Program-made: the position numbers and the translations under genes
Notes under the pieces: generated by a model
Databases searched by the model: none
What the model saw: only the letters and a program-made list of their open reading frames with translations
Told to the model about the DNA's origin: nothing
Assembly (NCBI RefSeq): GCF_006346335.1
Contig: NZ_VDMC01000004.1
Location: forward strand, 111,909-175,908
Direction: 5' to 3'
Source: Aequorivita sinensis
Lineage (GTDB): Bacteria > Bacteroidota > Bacteroidia > Flavobacteriales > Flavobacteriaceae
Length of the DNA stretch: 64,000 nucleotides
Part shown: positions 16,409 through 24,306 of the stretch, in pieces
Position numbering within the stretch: the first letter of the stretch is position 1
How the letters are laid out: each line of letters opens with the position of its first letter

Positions 16409-18405
16409 GATAATTTTAAGGTTATTAATTTGCCCTTTTCTAGGGTTTCTCCTGATTTTATGGATTGACTCGTAACCGAACCGTTACCCACAACTTGCAC
16501 TCTAAGCCCAAGATTTTCTAGTATAGAAACCGCATCCATCCCCGCCATTCCAGTAACATTTGGAATAGTTTTGTGTGACTTTTGAAGCTTAGCATAATAT
16601 TTTTCGAAATCTTGTTCCATTTCTGGATCTGGTGTTTCTATATTTTTTACATCATCTATGTTTCTAGATTCAGTAAATATTTTTTGAGCAATTCTTTTAA
16701 AAACAGGCCCAGAAACATCAGCTCCGTAAAATCCCTTTTTAATACTCGGCTTGTGAATTATCACTATACACGAGTACTTCGGGTTTTCAACAGGGAAAAA
16801 TCCAGCGAATGATGAAATATATCGAGGATTGCTATTCCAGTCTTTGTGCCAATATTCCGTACGTGCAGTTCCGGTTTTACCCGCCATTGAAAAATCTGGA
16901 GAGTACAATGATCTACCAGTACCACGCTCGACGGTATTTTTCATAATCTCCTTAATTTCATTCAAGGTCTTATCTGAACAAATTTTAGGATTAATGATTT
17001 TTGTATCGTAAGTAGTTACTTTTTCATTCCATGCACGAACCTCTTTGATAAAACGTGGTTTTACCATAACTCCATTATTAGCGATAGCATTATAAAAAGT
17101 TAAGGTCTGCAAAGGAGTTATTTCAAGATTATACCCATAGGCTATAGAAGGAAGCGCGTTCCTACTCCATTTCTTATCCCCTGGTTCCGGAATCATAGGC
17201 TCACCTTCCCCTTTAATAGCCACACCTGTTTTTTCATTTAGGTGCCAGCTCTTTAAGCGGTTTATAAATTTGTTTGGGTTCTTTGAATACCCTTCATCAA
17301 TAATTGTAGCCAATCCTATATTGGAAGAAACCTCAAGAGTTCTAGCTGCAGAAATTTCACCATACCCGCCTCTTTTAGAGTCGTGAACAGGCTTGCCGTA
17401 AAATACTTTTCTACCATTTCCGGTGTCGACTACAGTACTTGTATCAACAACTTTGTCTTCCAAAGCTGCCATCAATGCCATTACTTTAAAAGTTGAGCCC
17501 GGTTCGTGAGATTCGCCAACAGCGTAGTTCAGTTTTTCGTAATAAGTACCATTAGATGCCACACCCAAGTTTGAGACAGCTTTAATCTCTCCAGTAGCCA
17601 CCTCCATCACTATTACTGTTCCGTGGTCAGCCTGATAGTGCTCTAATTGCTTTAACAAAGCGTGATGTGCAATGTCTTGAATATTCACATTAATAGTAGA
17701 TACAATATCGTAGCCGTCTTGTGGTTCTATTTCGTTTTCGTCAAAAATTGGCTTCCACTGACCTTTGGAGATTTTTTGTTTTAGTCTATGGCCTTCTTTT
17801 CCTGTAAGTAAATCGTTGAATGCTCCTTCAAGACCAACAGCATAATAACCTGGGCGATTATAAGCTTCATTACCTACAGTACGCTGGGCTATTTTTCCTA
17901 TTGGATGCTCACGAACCGTACGTTGCTCTACTATAATCCCACCTCTATTTGGTCCTTTATTAAAAAGAGGTAGATTTCTCACCTTAATATAATCAGAATA
18001 CCCAAGGTTTTTTACTACAGATACGTACCTGTTTTTATTAGCTTTAGCCTTTCTAAACTTGTTTTGATAATAAGAAACTGGTTTCCCAAACATTTTACTA
18101 AGACCTTCAGAAAGCGGCTTAATATTTTCATTAAAATCCTTATCTTCTGGAGCTAAAGCGTCAAACCGTATATCGTATTTGGGAACTGAAGTAGCTAACA
18201 AACTACCATCATCAGCATACACATTTCCTCTATTAGCAGGTATTATAAAATTTTTGGTAGTATTTTGTTTAGCGAGTTCACGATACTCATCTCCATCAAC
18301 AAATTGAATATTTATCAACTTGATGCTTATGGCAAAAGCAAACAACAACATACACCCTGCAACGATGTATAGTCTGTTTAATATGTTTCTTTCGTCAAAT
18401 GCCAT
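16405..18405 (-). CDS. ftsI: class B penicillin-binding protein (FtsI/PBP3 type) with PASTA domain
   Basis: A 666-residue septal transpeptidase. One N-terminal membrane helix (about residues 11-31) is followed by a dimerisation/pedestal domain and the transpeptidase domain. Active-site motifs are S304-TF-K307 (STFK), S360-S-N362 and K510-T-G512. Residues from about 613 to the end form one PASTA repeat (TIPNVTGMAGMDAVSILENLG). C-terminal PASTA domains are common in Bacteroidota FtsI but absent from the E. coli protein. It is paired with ftsW in the same transcription unit and overlaps murE by four bases. It works with FtsW in septal wall synthesis. Confidence 0.95.
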   Translation of the reverse strand: MAFDERNILNRLYIVAGCMLLFAFAISIKLINIQFVDGDEYRELAKQNTTKNFIIPANRGNVYADDGSLLATSVPKYDIRFDALAPEDKDFNENIKPLSEGLSKMFGKPVSYYQNKFRKAKANKNRYVSVVKNLGYSDYIKVRNLPLFNKGPNRGGIIVEQRTVREHPIGKIAQRTVGNEAYNRPGYYAVGLEGAFNDLLTGKEGHRLKQKISKGQWKPIFDENEIEPQDGYDIVSTINVNIQDIAHHALLKQLEHYQADHGTVIVMEVATGEIKAVSNLGVASNGTYYEKLNYAVGESHEPGSTFKVMALMAALEDKVVDTSTVVDTGNGRKVFYGKPVHDSKRGGYGEISAARTLEVSSNIGLATIIDEGYSKNPNKFINRLKSWHLNEKTGVAIKGEGEPMIPEPGDKKWSRNALPSIAYGYNLEITPLQTLTFYNAIANNGVMVKPRFIKEVRAWNEKVTTYDTKIINPKICSDKTLNEIKEIMKNTVERGTGRSLYSPDFSMAGKTGTARTEYWHKDWNSNPRYISSFAGFFPVENPKYSCIVIIHKPSIKKGFYGADVSGPVFKRIAQKIFTESRNIDDVKNIETPDPEMEQDFEKYYAKLQKSHKTIPNVTGMAGMDAVSILENLGLRVQVVGNGSVTSQSIKSGETLEKGKLITLKLS

Positions 18406-18447
18406 TTTTTCTCTATCAGTATTCTTTTTTAATGTTTTATAGTATTC

Positions 18448-18768
18448 TTACTCCTCTTCACTAACAATTCTTATACGTTTAGGAGGAGTTGTTGAAGGCT
18501 GCAAGCCTTGATCTTCCATTGCAGCAATTATTTTACTTTCCATTCTAGTTTGCATCAACTGCATTCGCACATCTACATACTCGCTTTTCAACTCTTTTAC
18601 CTGTGCATTTAAACCTGATATTTCGTGCACTTTTTTGTCTGCGTTATGTGAAGATGCAATCATTATCAGAGCTAAAAGAGAAAGAAATATGATGAAGCGC
18701 CAATTCTTTAACGCCTCGTCACTTACCAAGAATTTCCCTTTTACTATGTTATAAAAGCTTTCCTTCAA
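18448..18768 (-). CDS. ftsL: FtsL-like division protein
   Basis: A 106-residue bitopic protein: a short cytoplasmic segment, one membrane helix at about residues 24-43 (RFIIFLSLLALIMIASS), then a coiled-coil stretch with heptad-like spacing (HEISGLNAQVKELKSEYVDVRMQLMQTRME). Sequence similarity between FtsL proteins is poor, so the call rests on size, topology and position between rsmH and the PBP gene, where Bacteroidota keep their FtsL-like gene. FtsL forms a complex with FtsQ and FtsB that controls the PBP/FtsW pair. Confidence 0.85.
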   Translation of the reverse strand: MKESFYNIVKGKFLVSDEALKNWRFIIFLSLLALIMIASSHNADKKVHEISGLNAQVKELKSEYVDVRMQLMQTRMESKIIAAMEDQGLQPSTTPPKRIRIVSEEE

Positions 18769-18850
18769 AACTTACGATTAGAGATTTATTAATTATCGAA
18801 ATACCTGCTTCTACTTCCTTTTAACCCAAAATTTATTGAACCACGTCTTC

Positions 18851-19759
18851 TTACAACTTCTCAGCAATACGAAGTTTTGCACTTCTAGCTCTATTGTTCA
18901 TTTTTATCTCCTCCTTGGTAGGAACGATAAATTTTCCAACGGCTTTAAATGGAACTTCAAAATTTCCAAACACATCTTTTTCAGGCTCACCCTCAAACAA
19001 TCCATTACGGATATACCTTTTAACCAACCTATCTTCCAAAGAATGGTAACTTATTAAGCTTATACGCCCACCGGGCTTTAAAACCTCGTTGGTCTGTAAT
19101 AAAAACTCCTTAAGAGCTTTTAATTCTTGATTCACTTCTATTCTAATAGCTTGATAAATCTGTGCTAGAATTTTATTTTCTTTATGTGCTGGCAAAAACC
19201 TACTCAGCACTTTTTTAAGCTGCTCGCTTGTTTTAATTTTTTCTTCTTCCCTAGCCGCAACTATCACTCTTGCCATTGCTGGTGCACTTCTTAACTCACC
19301 ATAGTTTGCAAGCACATCTCGCAATTGCTCCTCTTCATATTTATTAACAACTGTATAAGCCGAGAAATTTGTTTCGCGATTCATTCGCATATCCAAATCC
19401 GCTTCAAAACGAGTTGAAAAACCTCTTTCTGCAACATCAAACTGATGTGAAGAAACCCCAAAGTCTCCAAGTATTCCATCTACTGTTCGAAATCCGTGAA
19501 ACCGTAAAAATTTCTTTAGAAATCGAAAATTCTGATTTATCAACAAAAACCGCTCATCATCAATCGCATTAACCAAAGCATCTTTATCTTGATCAAATCC
19601 AATCAGCTTTCCCTCTGGCCCTAACCTGCTTAATATTTCACGAGAATGTCCGCCACCACCGAAAGTAACATCAACATAAACCCCGTCTGGCTTAATATTT
19701 AAACCATCCACAGTTTCCTTCAATAAGACTGGATTATGATAGTCCATTTTCTTCTTCAA
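18851..19759 (-). CDS. rsmH: 16S rRNA (cytosine(1402)-N(4))-methyltransferase RsmH (MraW)
   Basis: A 302-residue SAM-dependent methyltransferase that methylates C1402 in the 16S rRNA decoding site. The HNPVLL-type start (YHNPVLLKETVDGL), the SAM loop DVTFGGGGHSREIL near residue 30, the GDFGVSSHQFD motif and the C-terminal RISLISYHSLEDRLVKRYI and NNRARSAKLRIAEK motifs are all present. Normal length. It overlaps the mraZ 3' end by 26 bases, so the two are certainly in one transcript. Confidence 0.97.
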   Translation of the reverse strand: MKKKMDYHNPVLLKETVDGLNIKPDGVYVDVTFGGGGHSREILSRLGPEGKLIGFDQDKDALVNAIDDERFLLINQNFRFLKKFLRFHGFRTVDGILGDFGVSSHQFDVAERGFSTRFEADLDMRMNRETNFSAYTVVNKYEEEQLRDVLANYGELRSAPAMARVIVAAREEEKIKTSEQLKKVLSRFLPAHKENKILAQIYQAIRIEVNQELKALKEFLLQTNEVLKPGGRISLISYHSLEDRLVKRYIRNGLFEGEPEKDVFGNFEVPFKAVGKFIVPTKEEIKMNNRARSAKLRIAEKL

Positions 19760-20207
19760 AATTTTTACCCATTACTTCTTCGGCTAAATCAGCAAAATCT
19801 TCTGGCGAAACAGAAATAGATTCCTCGTACTTGTCTTTATCCCAAATTTCTAATTTCTCTATCGCTGAAGAAACAACCAATTCTTTATCTATTCCCGCAA
19901 AAGACATCAAGTCCCTCGGTATTAACAATCTACCTGCAGCATCAAGCTCTACCACCTTAACTCCTGCTGTAAACATTCTAATAAAATCGTTGTTTTTCCT
20001 TGTAAACCGGTTAAGCTTACTCATCTTCTTCATCATCTCCTCCCATTCTTTCATAGGATATAATTCCAAACACGGTTGAAAAACCGCTCTTTTAATCACA
20101 AACCCTTCTTGCACCACCGAAGCCAACTGCTTTTTAAGCGGCGCAGGCACCATGACACGTCCTTTTGCGTCTGCCTTACATTCGTATGAGCCTATTATAT
20201 TGAGCAT
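19734..20207 (-). CDS. mraZ: transcriptional regulator/division protein MraZ
   Basis: A 157-residue protein with two SpoVT-AbrB-like swapped-hairpin repeats; the paired motifs are CKADAKGRVMVPAPLKKQL near residues 10-28 and ELDAAGRLLIPRDL near residues 88-101. MraZ binds direct GTGG-containing repeats upstream of its own gene and, in studied species, represses the dcw operon. Four such repeats lie just upstream here (20257-20303). First gene of the cluster; the ATG at 20207 is about 33 bases downstream of a TATATTTG -7 element. Confidence 0.97.
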   Translation of the reverse strand: MLNIIGSYECKADAKGRVMVPAPLKKQLASVVQEGFVIKRAVFQPCLELYPMKEWEEMMKKMSKLNRFTRKNNDFIRMFTAGVKVVELDAAGRLLIPRDLMSFAGIDKELVVSSAIEKLEIWDKDKYEESISVSPEDFADLAEEVMGKNFEEENGLS

Positions 20208-20239
20208 TACAGAAAATTCCTGTTTGTGATTTGTAGATT

Positions 20240-20247
20240 CAAATATA
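20240..20247 (-). promoter_or_regulatory. putative -7 element of the dcw promoter
   Basis: On the minus strand this reads TATATTTG, a match to the Bacteroidota -7 consensus TAnnTTTG. The expected start of transcription is just upstream of mraZ, giving a leader of about 25 bases. No TTTG -33 element is present at the usual distance; the MraZ boxes occupy that place. Confidence 0.6.
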
Positions 20248-20256
20248 TATATATTT

Positions 20257-20303
20257 TACCACTTTTTACCACATTATACCACATTGTTAATAAATTTTAC
20301 CAC
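20257..20303 (-). promoter_or_regulatory. MraZ-box operator repeats
   Basis: Four copies of GTGGTA (TACCAC on the plus strand) at 20257-20262, 20267-20272, 20277-20282 and 20298-20303. The first three are exactly 10 bases apart, one helical turn, and the fourth is 21 bases further. Spaced GTGG/TGGG direct repeats are the known MraZ target. They cover the region immediately upstream of the -7 element, where a bound protein would block RNA polymerase. Confidence 0.85.
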
Positions 20304-20376
20304 ATTGATGTCATTGCTTCACCAACATTTGAAAACAAAGGCTAATTTTAAGTAGAGTGTATGAAAAATTTTTGTT

Positions 20377-20384
20377 TACTTTTG
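20377..20384 (+). promoter_or_regulatory. putative -7 element for the alpha/beta hydrolase gene
   Basis: TACTTTTG matches TAnnTTTG and lies 26 bases before the ATG at 20411. It supports choosing that ATG over the upstream in-frame GTG at 20357, which would lie upstream of this promoter. Confidence 0.5.
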
Positions 20385-20410
20385 TTTCTAATAAATTGCA
20401 CCAACCAAGT

Positions 20411-21175
20411 ATGACTAACAACTTAAAGAAAGAAGGAAAATTTTCATATTTAGAAATAGGTGAAGGGACGCCAATCATAATACTTCATGGCCTTATGGGT
20501 GGATTAAGCAATTTTGATGGAGTTGCAAATTTCTTTCCTCCGAAGGGTTACAAAATTCTTATTCCCGAATTACCCATTTACAAAATGACCTTATTGCGAA
20601 CAAATGTGAAAACTTTCGCCAAGTATGTTGGTGATTTTATAGACCATTTAGGTTACGGTGAAGTTATTTTACTTGGAAACTCCTTAGGCGGGCACATAGG
20701 CTTGCTTTGCACCAAATTATATCCTGAAAAAGTTAAGGCCTTAGTTATCACTGGAAGTTCCGGTTTATACGAAAGTGCCATGGGAGAAAGTTACCCAAAA
20801 CGCGGGGATTACGAGTACATAAAGAAAAAAGCTGAAAACGTATTTTATGATCCAGCGGTAGCAACAAAAGAAATTGTTGACGATGTATTTGAAACCGTAA
20901 ACGACAGAAATAAGTTAATTAGAACTCTTGCCATTGCCAAAAGTGCCATTAGACACAATATGGCAAAGGATTTACCGAAAATGCATACTCCTACCTGTAT
21001 TATTTGGGGAAGAAATGACAATGTTACACCTCCTGAGGTTGCTATTGAATTTGACGAACTTCTTCCAGATTCGGAACTTTTTTGGATAGATAAATGTGGG
21101 CACGCTGCTATGATGGAACACCCTGATGAGTTTAATGAAATACTTTACGCTTGGTTACAAAAACGTAAATTTTAA
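20411..21175 (+). CDS. alpha/beta hydrolase
   Basis: A 254-residue soluble alpha/beta-hydrolase-fold protein. The oxyanion-hole region is ILHGLMGGLSNFD, the nucleophile elbow is GNSLGG (Ser), the acid is probably the Asp in WGRNDNVTPP, and the catalytic His is in CGHAAMMEHPDEF near the C-terminus. All three catalytic residues are present. The substrate is unknown. An in-frame GTG at 20357 would add 18 residues lacking conservation; the ATG at 20411 behind a -7-like element is preferred. It is divergent from mraZ and co-directional with engB, an arrangement I recall from other flavobacteria. Confidence 0.88.
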   Translation: MTNNLKKEGKFSYLEIGEGTPIIILHGLMGGLSNFDGVANFFPPKGYKILIPELPIYKMTLLRTNVKTFAKYVGDFIDHLGYGEVILLGNSLGGHIGLLCTKLYPEKVKALVITGSSGLYESAMGESYPKRGDYEYIKKKAENVFYDPAVATKEIVDDVFETVNDRNKLIRTLAIAKSAIRHNMAKDLPKMHTPTCIIWGRNDNVTPPEVAIEFDELLPDSELFWIDKCGHAAMMEHPDEFNEILYAWLQKRKF

Positions 21176-21229
21176 TTGTTCCTAGTTTTATAAAAACTTA
21201 TTTCTCTATAAAATCCTAAATAAAAATAA

Positions 21230-21841
21230 ATGCACATTAAATCGGCAGAATTTGTAATGAGCAATAGCGATGTGGACAAATGTCCAAAAGATCGCTTGCC
21301 TGAATATGCATTTATTGGGCGAAGTAATGTTGGTAAGTCTTCTCTTATCAATATGTTGATGCTTCGTAAAAATTTAGCAAAAACCTCTGGACGACCAGGA
21401 AAGACTCAGCTTATCAACCACTTTTTAGTTAATAAAAATTGGTATTTAGTCGATTTACCTGGATACGGGTATGCGCGAGTTTCGAAAAGCAGCAAAAAAA
21501 CATTTCAAAAATTTATTACTGATTATTTTGCTAAAAGAGAGCAAATGATTCTCGCATTTGTACTTGTAGACTGCCGTCACGAACCTCAACCTATCGATTT
21601 AGAGTTCATGACTTGGCTAGGCGAGAATGGTATTCCTTTCAATATTATTTTTACAAAAGCAGACAAATTAAAACCAATGGCATTGGAACGCAACCTAAAA
21701 GCATATACAGACAAAATGCTGGAAACTTGGGTAGAAATGCCAAAGTACTTTGTGACCTCAGCCAGTAGTTCAGTAGGAAGAGATGAGCTTTTAAATTATA
21801 TAGATGAATTAAATTCAAATATAAATCGCACTGAATTTTAA
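21230..21841 (+). CDS. engB: ribosome biogenesis GTP-binding protein EngB (YihA/YsxC)
   Basis: A 203-residue TRAFAC-class GTPase needed for large ribosomal subunit assembly. G1 is GRSNVGKSS (residues 30-38), G2 lies around [11 protein letters not shown]3 is DLPGYGYA, G4 is TKADK and G5 is TSASSS. Size and motif spacing match the family exactly. It is 54 bases downstream of the alpha/beta hydrolase and may share its transcript. Confidence 0.97.
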   Translation: MHIKSAEFVMSNSDVDKCPKDRLPEYAFIGRSNVGKSSLINMLMLRKNLAKTSGRPGKTQLINHFLVNKNWYLVDLPGYGYARVSKSSKKTFQKFITDYFAKREQMILAFVLVDCRHEPQPIDLEFMTWLGENGIPFNIIFTKADKLKPMALERNLKAYTDKMLETWVEMPKYFVTSASSSVGRDELLNYIDELNSNINRTEF

Positions 21842-21995
21842 TCATCTTTACTTGAGGTAAAACTTCTCGTTAAAAAAGAATCTCACAGTTTATTCAACTT
21901 TTAATTGGAATAACCTCCACATCTCCATAACTTCGTTTATATTGGAACAGATTTTTGCTTTAATCTGAATCATTACCACAAATAAACCTAAGATT

Positions 21996-22790
21996 ATGAA
22001 GAACTTACCCAGCCTTACCACAATTCTTTTTCTTCTATTTTCTTTTAAAAGCTGCGCTACATTTTCATCGGTAGGATTAGATAATCACTATATCATGGAT
22101 GGAAATTCTAATTTAACATCAACAGACAATTCTACGATAAAAATTAACCACAACACTTGGAATGCACTTCTCAAAAAACACGTACAAAACAACGGATTAG
22201 TCGATTACAAAGGGTTTATAAAGGATGAAGCTAAATTAAACGACTACTTAAGAATGCTTTCTCTTAATCAACCTAATAGCACTTGGAGTAAACCTAAAAT
22301 ATTAGCCTATTACATTAACCTGTACAACGCTGCCACTGTTAAACTTATAATTGAAAATTATCCTGTAAAAAGCATTAAAGACATAAGTCGTCCTTGGTCT
22401 AAAAACAGAGTTTTAATAGGGAATGAAAAGATTTCCCTAAACAATATTGAACATGGAATTCTGCGAAAGATGAACGAGCCTAGAATTCATTTCGCGTTAA
22501 ATTGTGCTTCTATCTCCTGCCCTAAACTTCTAAATGAAGCTTTTACTGCAGATAAAATAGAACAGCAGCTAGAACGAGTTACAAATGAATTCATCAACAG
22601 TAAAGAAAATAACATTTCGATTTCTGAAGCTATGATTTCATCTATATTTAAATGGTACAAAAAGGATTTCTTAGTTAACGAGAAGAAAGATTTAATTGGT
22701 TTTATAAACCAATATTCGAAAGTCAAGATAAATTCAAATACGACAATTACATATTTGGATTACAACTGGAATTTGAATGAAACAATCTGA
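21996..22790 (+). CDS. DUF547 domain-containing lipoprotein
   Basis: A 264-residue predicted lipoprotein. The N-terminus is a signal sequence ending in FSFKSC with the lipidated Cys at residue 20. The rest matches DUF547: WNALLKKHVQNNGLVDYKGF, YINLYNAATVKLIIENYP, the ISLNNIEHGILR segment and the HFALNCASISCPKLLNEAF motif with two conserved Cys residues. The function of DUF547 is not established; the Cys and His residues have led to comparison with papain-like folds, which is inference only. It stands alone with 154 bases upstream and 163 downstream. Confidence 0.88.
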   Translation: MKNLPSLTTILFLLFSFKSCATFSSVGLDNHYIMDGNSNLTSTDNSTIKINHNTWNALLKKHVQNNGLVDYKGFIKDEAKLNDYLRMLSLNQPNSTWSKPKILAYYINLYNAATVKLIIENYPVKSIKDISRPWSKNRVLIGNEKISLNNIEHGILRKMNEPRIHFALNCASISCPKLLNEAFTADKIEQQLERVTNEFINSKENNISISEAMISSIFKWYKKDFLVNEKKDLIGFINQYSKVKINSNTTITYLDYNWNLNETI

Positions 22791-22953
22791 AATAACTAAT
22801 AAGCCATTTTATTCCGAGTTGGTATAATCACTTCAAATAGTTCAGGTTTACGAAGCTATTATTAGCAATCATCAGAAAACTATCCTAGTGGCTTTTTCAT
22901 CCATAATATTCGACATTTAGTAATTTGTATATTCCCATAAATAAATCAGCATA

Positions 22954-23697
22954 ATGCTTTCCATTATAATCCCGGTATTAAATGAAGATCAAATCATCGA
23001 AAAGTTACTTTTTCATTTAAAGGAAAATAGTTCAGGTGAAAATGATATTGAAGTAATAATAGTAGATGGTGGAAGCACGGATAATACTAGGGATTTAATT
23101 AAAGACTTCAGCAAACAAACCTCGACCCCTGAGAAGTCTCAAAACGTAAAAAAAAGAATTTCCTTTCAGCTTTTTACTTCAGAAAAAGGACGGGCTAAAC
23201 AAATGAATTATGGGGCAAAACAAGCTTCTTCCGAATCCCTTTACTTTCTCCACGCCGATTCTTTCCCGCCAAAAAATTATGATACGTTTATTTTATCTGA
23301 AATAAATAAAGGCAATATTGCTGGATGTTTTAGACTGAAGTTTGACAGTAATCATTGGTGGTTAAAACTTGCTGGATGGTTAACGAGATTTAAATGGAAG
23401 GGATGCAGAGGCGGAGATCAAAGCCTTTTTATTTCTAAAAAACTTTTTAATGAAATCGGTGGATTTGATGAGAGCTATATTATTTACGAAGACAATGTTT
23501 TAATTAACGAACTATACAAAAGAAAGTCTTTCATTGTTATTCCACATTCCCTAACAACCTCTGCTAGACGTTATAAAGAATTTGGAATTTGGCGTTTGCA
23601 ATATCATTTTTGGGCAATTCATTTAAAGAAATGGTTAGGTGCAAATGCAGATGGATTATATGCATACTATTCAAAAAATATTTCCAAGACACAATAA
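22954..23697 (+). CDS. TIGR04283-type family 2 glycosyltransferase (arsenosugar biosynthesis-like)
   Basis: A 247-residue GT-A glycosyltransferase. It starts at the fold (MLSIIIPVLNEDQIIEKLL), followed by VIIVDGGSTDNT, the family-typical EKGRAKQMNYGAKQA segment, the metal-binding LHADSFPP (in place of DxD) and GGDQSLFISKKLFNEIGGFDE. These match the glycosyltransferase family named for its linkage to arsenosugar biosynthesis gene sets. No arsenic methyltransferase or radical-SAM partner is seen nearby, so the substrate is open. No membrane segments. Confidence 0.85.
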   Translation: MLSIIIPVLNEDQIIEKLLFHLKENSSGENDIEVIIVDGGSTDNTRDLIKDFSKQTSTPEKSQNVKKRISFQLFTSEKGRAKQMNYGAKQASSESLYFLHADSFPPKNYDTFILSEINKGNIAGCFRLKFDSNHWWLKLAGWLTRFKWKGCRGGDQSLFISKKLFNEIGGFDESYIIYEDNVLINELYKRKSFIVIPHSLTTSARRYKEFGIWRLQYHFWAIHLKKWLGANADGLYAYYSKNISKTQ

Positions 23698-23789
23698 CAC
23701 ACCATTAGGTAAATATCAGAAATACTGCAGTTTAGTTTAATATCGCATTATTTTTTTCGATATTGTAGTAAATTTTAAAGATAAACTAT

Positions 23790-24224
23790 ATGAATATTTT
23801 TGAGGCAATTAGAAAAGATCACGATATACAACGCGAACTTTGTCGCTTGGTTACTTCAACCTCTGGCGATTCAAAAGAGAGAAAGCAAAAGTGGCAAGAG
23901 TTAAAACACGAATTGCAAATTCACGCAGATGCTGAAGAACGGACTTTTTACGCACCGTTAATTCACAATGATATGATGCAAGAGCACGCACGTCATGGAA
24001 TTGCTGAGCACCACGAAATGGATGAACTTATTGAAAAAATTGACGATACCGATATGGATTCACCTGCATGGCTAGTTTACGCCAAACAACTATGTGAAAA
24101 AGTTGAACATCATCTAGAAGATGAAGAACACAGCTTCTTTCAATTAGCAGGAAAAGTGTTTACCGAATCTCAAAAAACAGATATCGCAAAAGATTATTTA
24201 AAGCAAATGAAAGAGAACAGGTAA
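23790..24224 (+). CDS. hemerythrin domain-containing protein
   Basis: A 144-residue four-helix HHE-type protein. Likely di-iron ligands are H11 in RKDHD, H45 and E49 in HADAEER, H74 or H75 in AEHHEMDE, and H107 or H108 with E112 in EHHLEDEEH. The sequence is strongly acidic and without signal peptide, so cytoplasmic. Homologues bind oxygen or nitric oxide or take part in iron or redox homeostasis; none of these can be chosen from sequence. Single gene with its own terminator downstream. Confidence 0.9.
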   Translation: MNIFEAIRKDHDIQRELCRLVTSTSGDSKERKQKWQELKHELQIHADAEERTFYAPLIHNDMMQEHARHGIAEHHEMDELIEKIDDTDMDSPAWLVYAKQLCEKVEHHLEDEEHSFFQLAGKVFTESQKTDIAKDYLKQMKENR

Positions 24225-24267
24225 ATTCAATAATTTGATGTTCTAGAACTCCCGCTAACATAAATCA

Positions 24268-24304
24268 AACCTAACAAGTTTTAAAAACCTGTTAGGTTAT
24301 TTTG
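24268..24304. terminator. terminator between convergent genes
   Basis: AACCTAACAAG (24268-24278) pairs with CCTGTTAGGTT (24288-24298) apart from one mismatch, followed on the plus strand by a T-rich run. It separates the hemerythrin gene from the convergent MuiA-like gene and could serve both. Confidence 0.7.
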
Positions 24305-24306
24305 TT

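Noticed and set aside
20357..20410. GTG start of the alpha/beta hydrolase at 20357
   Set aside because: It lies upstream of the likely -7 element and adds non-conserved residues; the ATG at 20411 is better.
22954..23697. Arsenosugar biosynthesis cluster
   Set aside because: Only the glycosyltransferase is present; no ArsM or radical SAM partner lies nearby.
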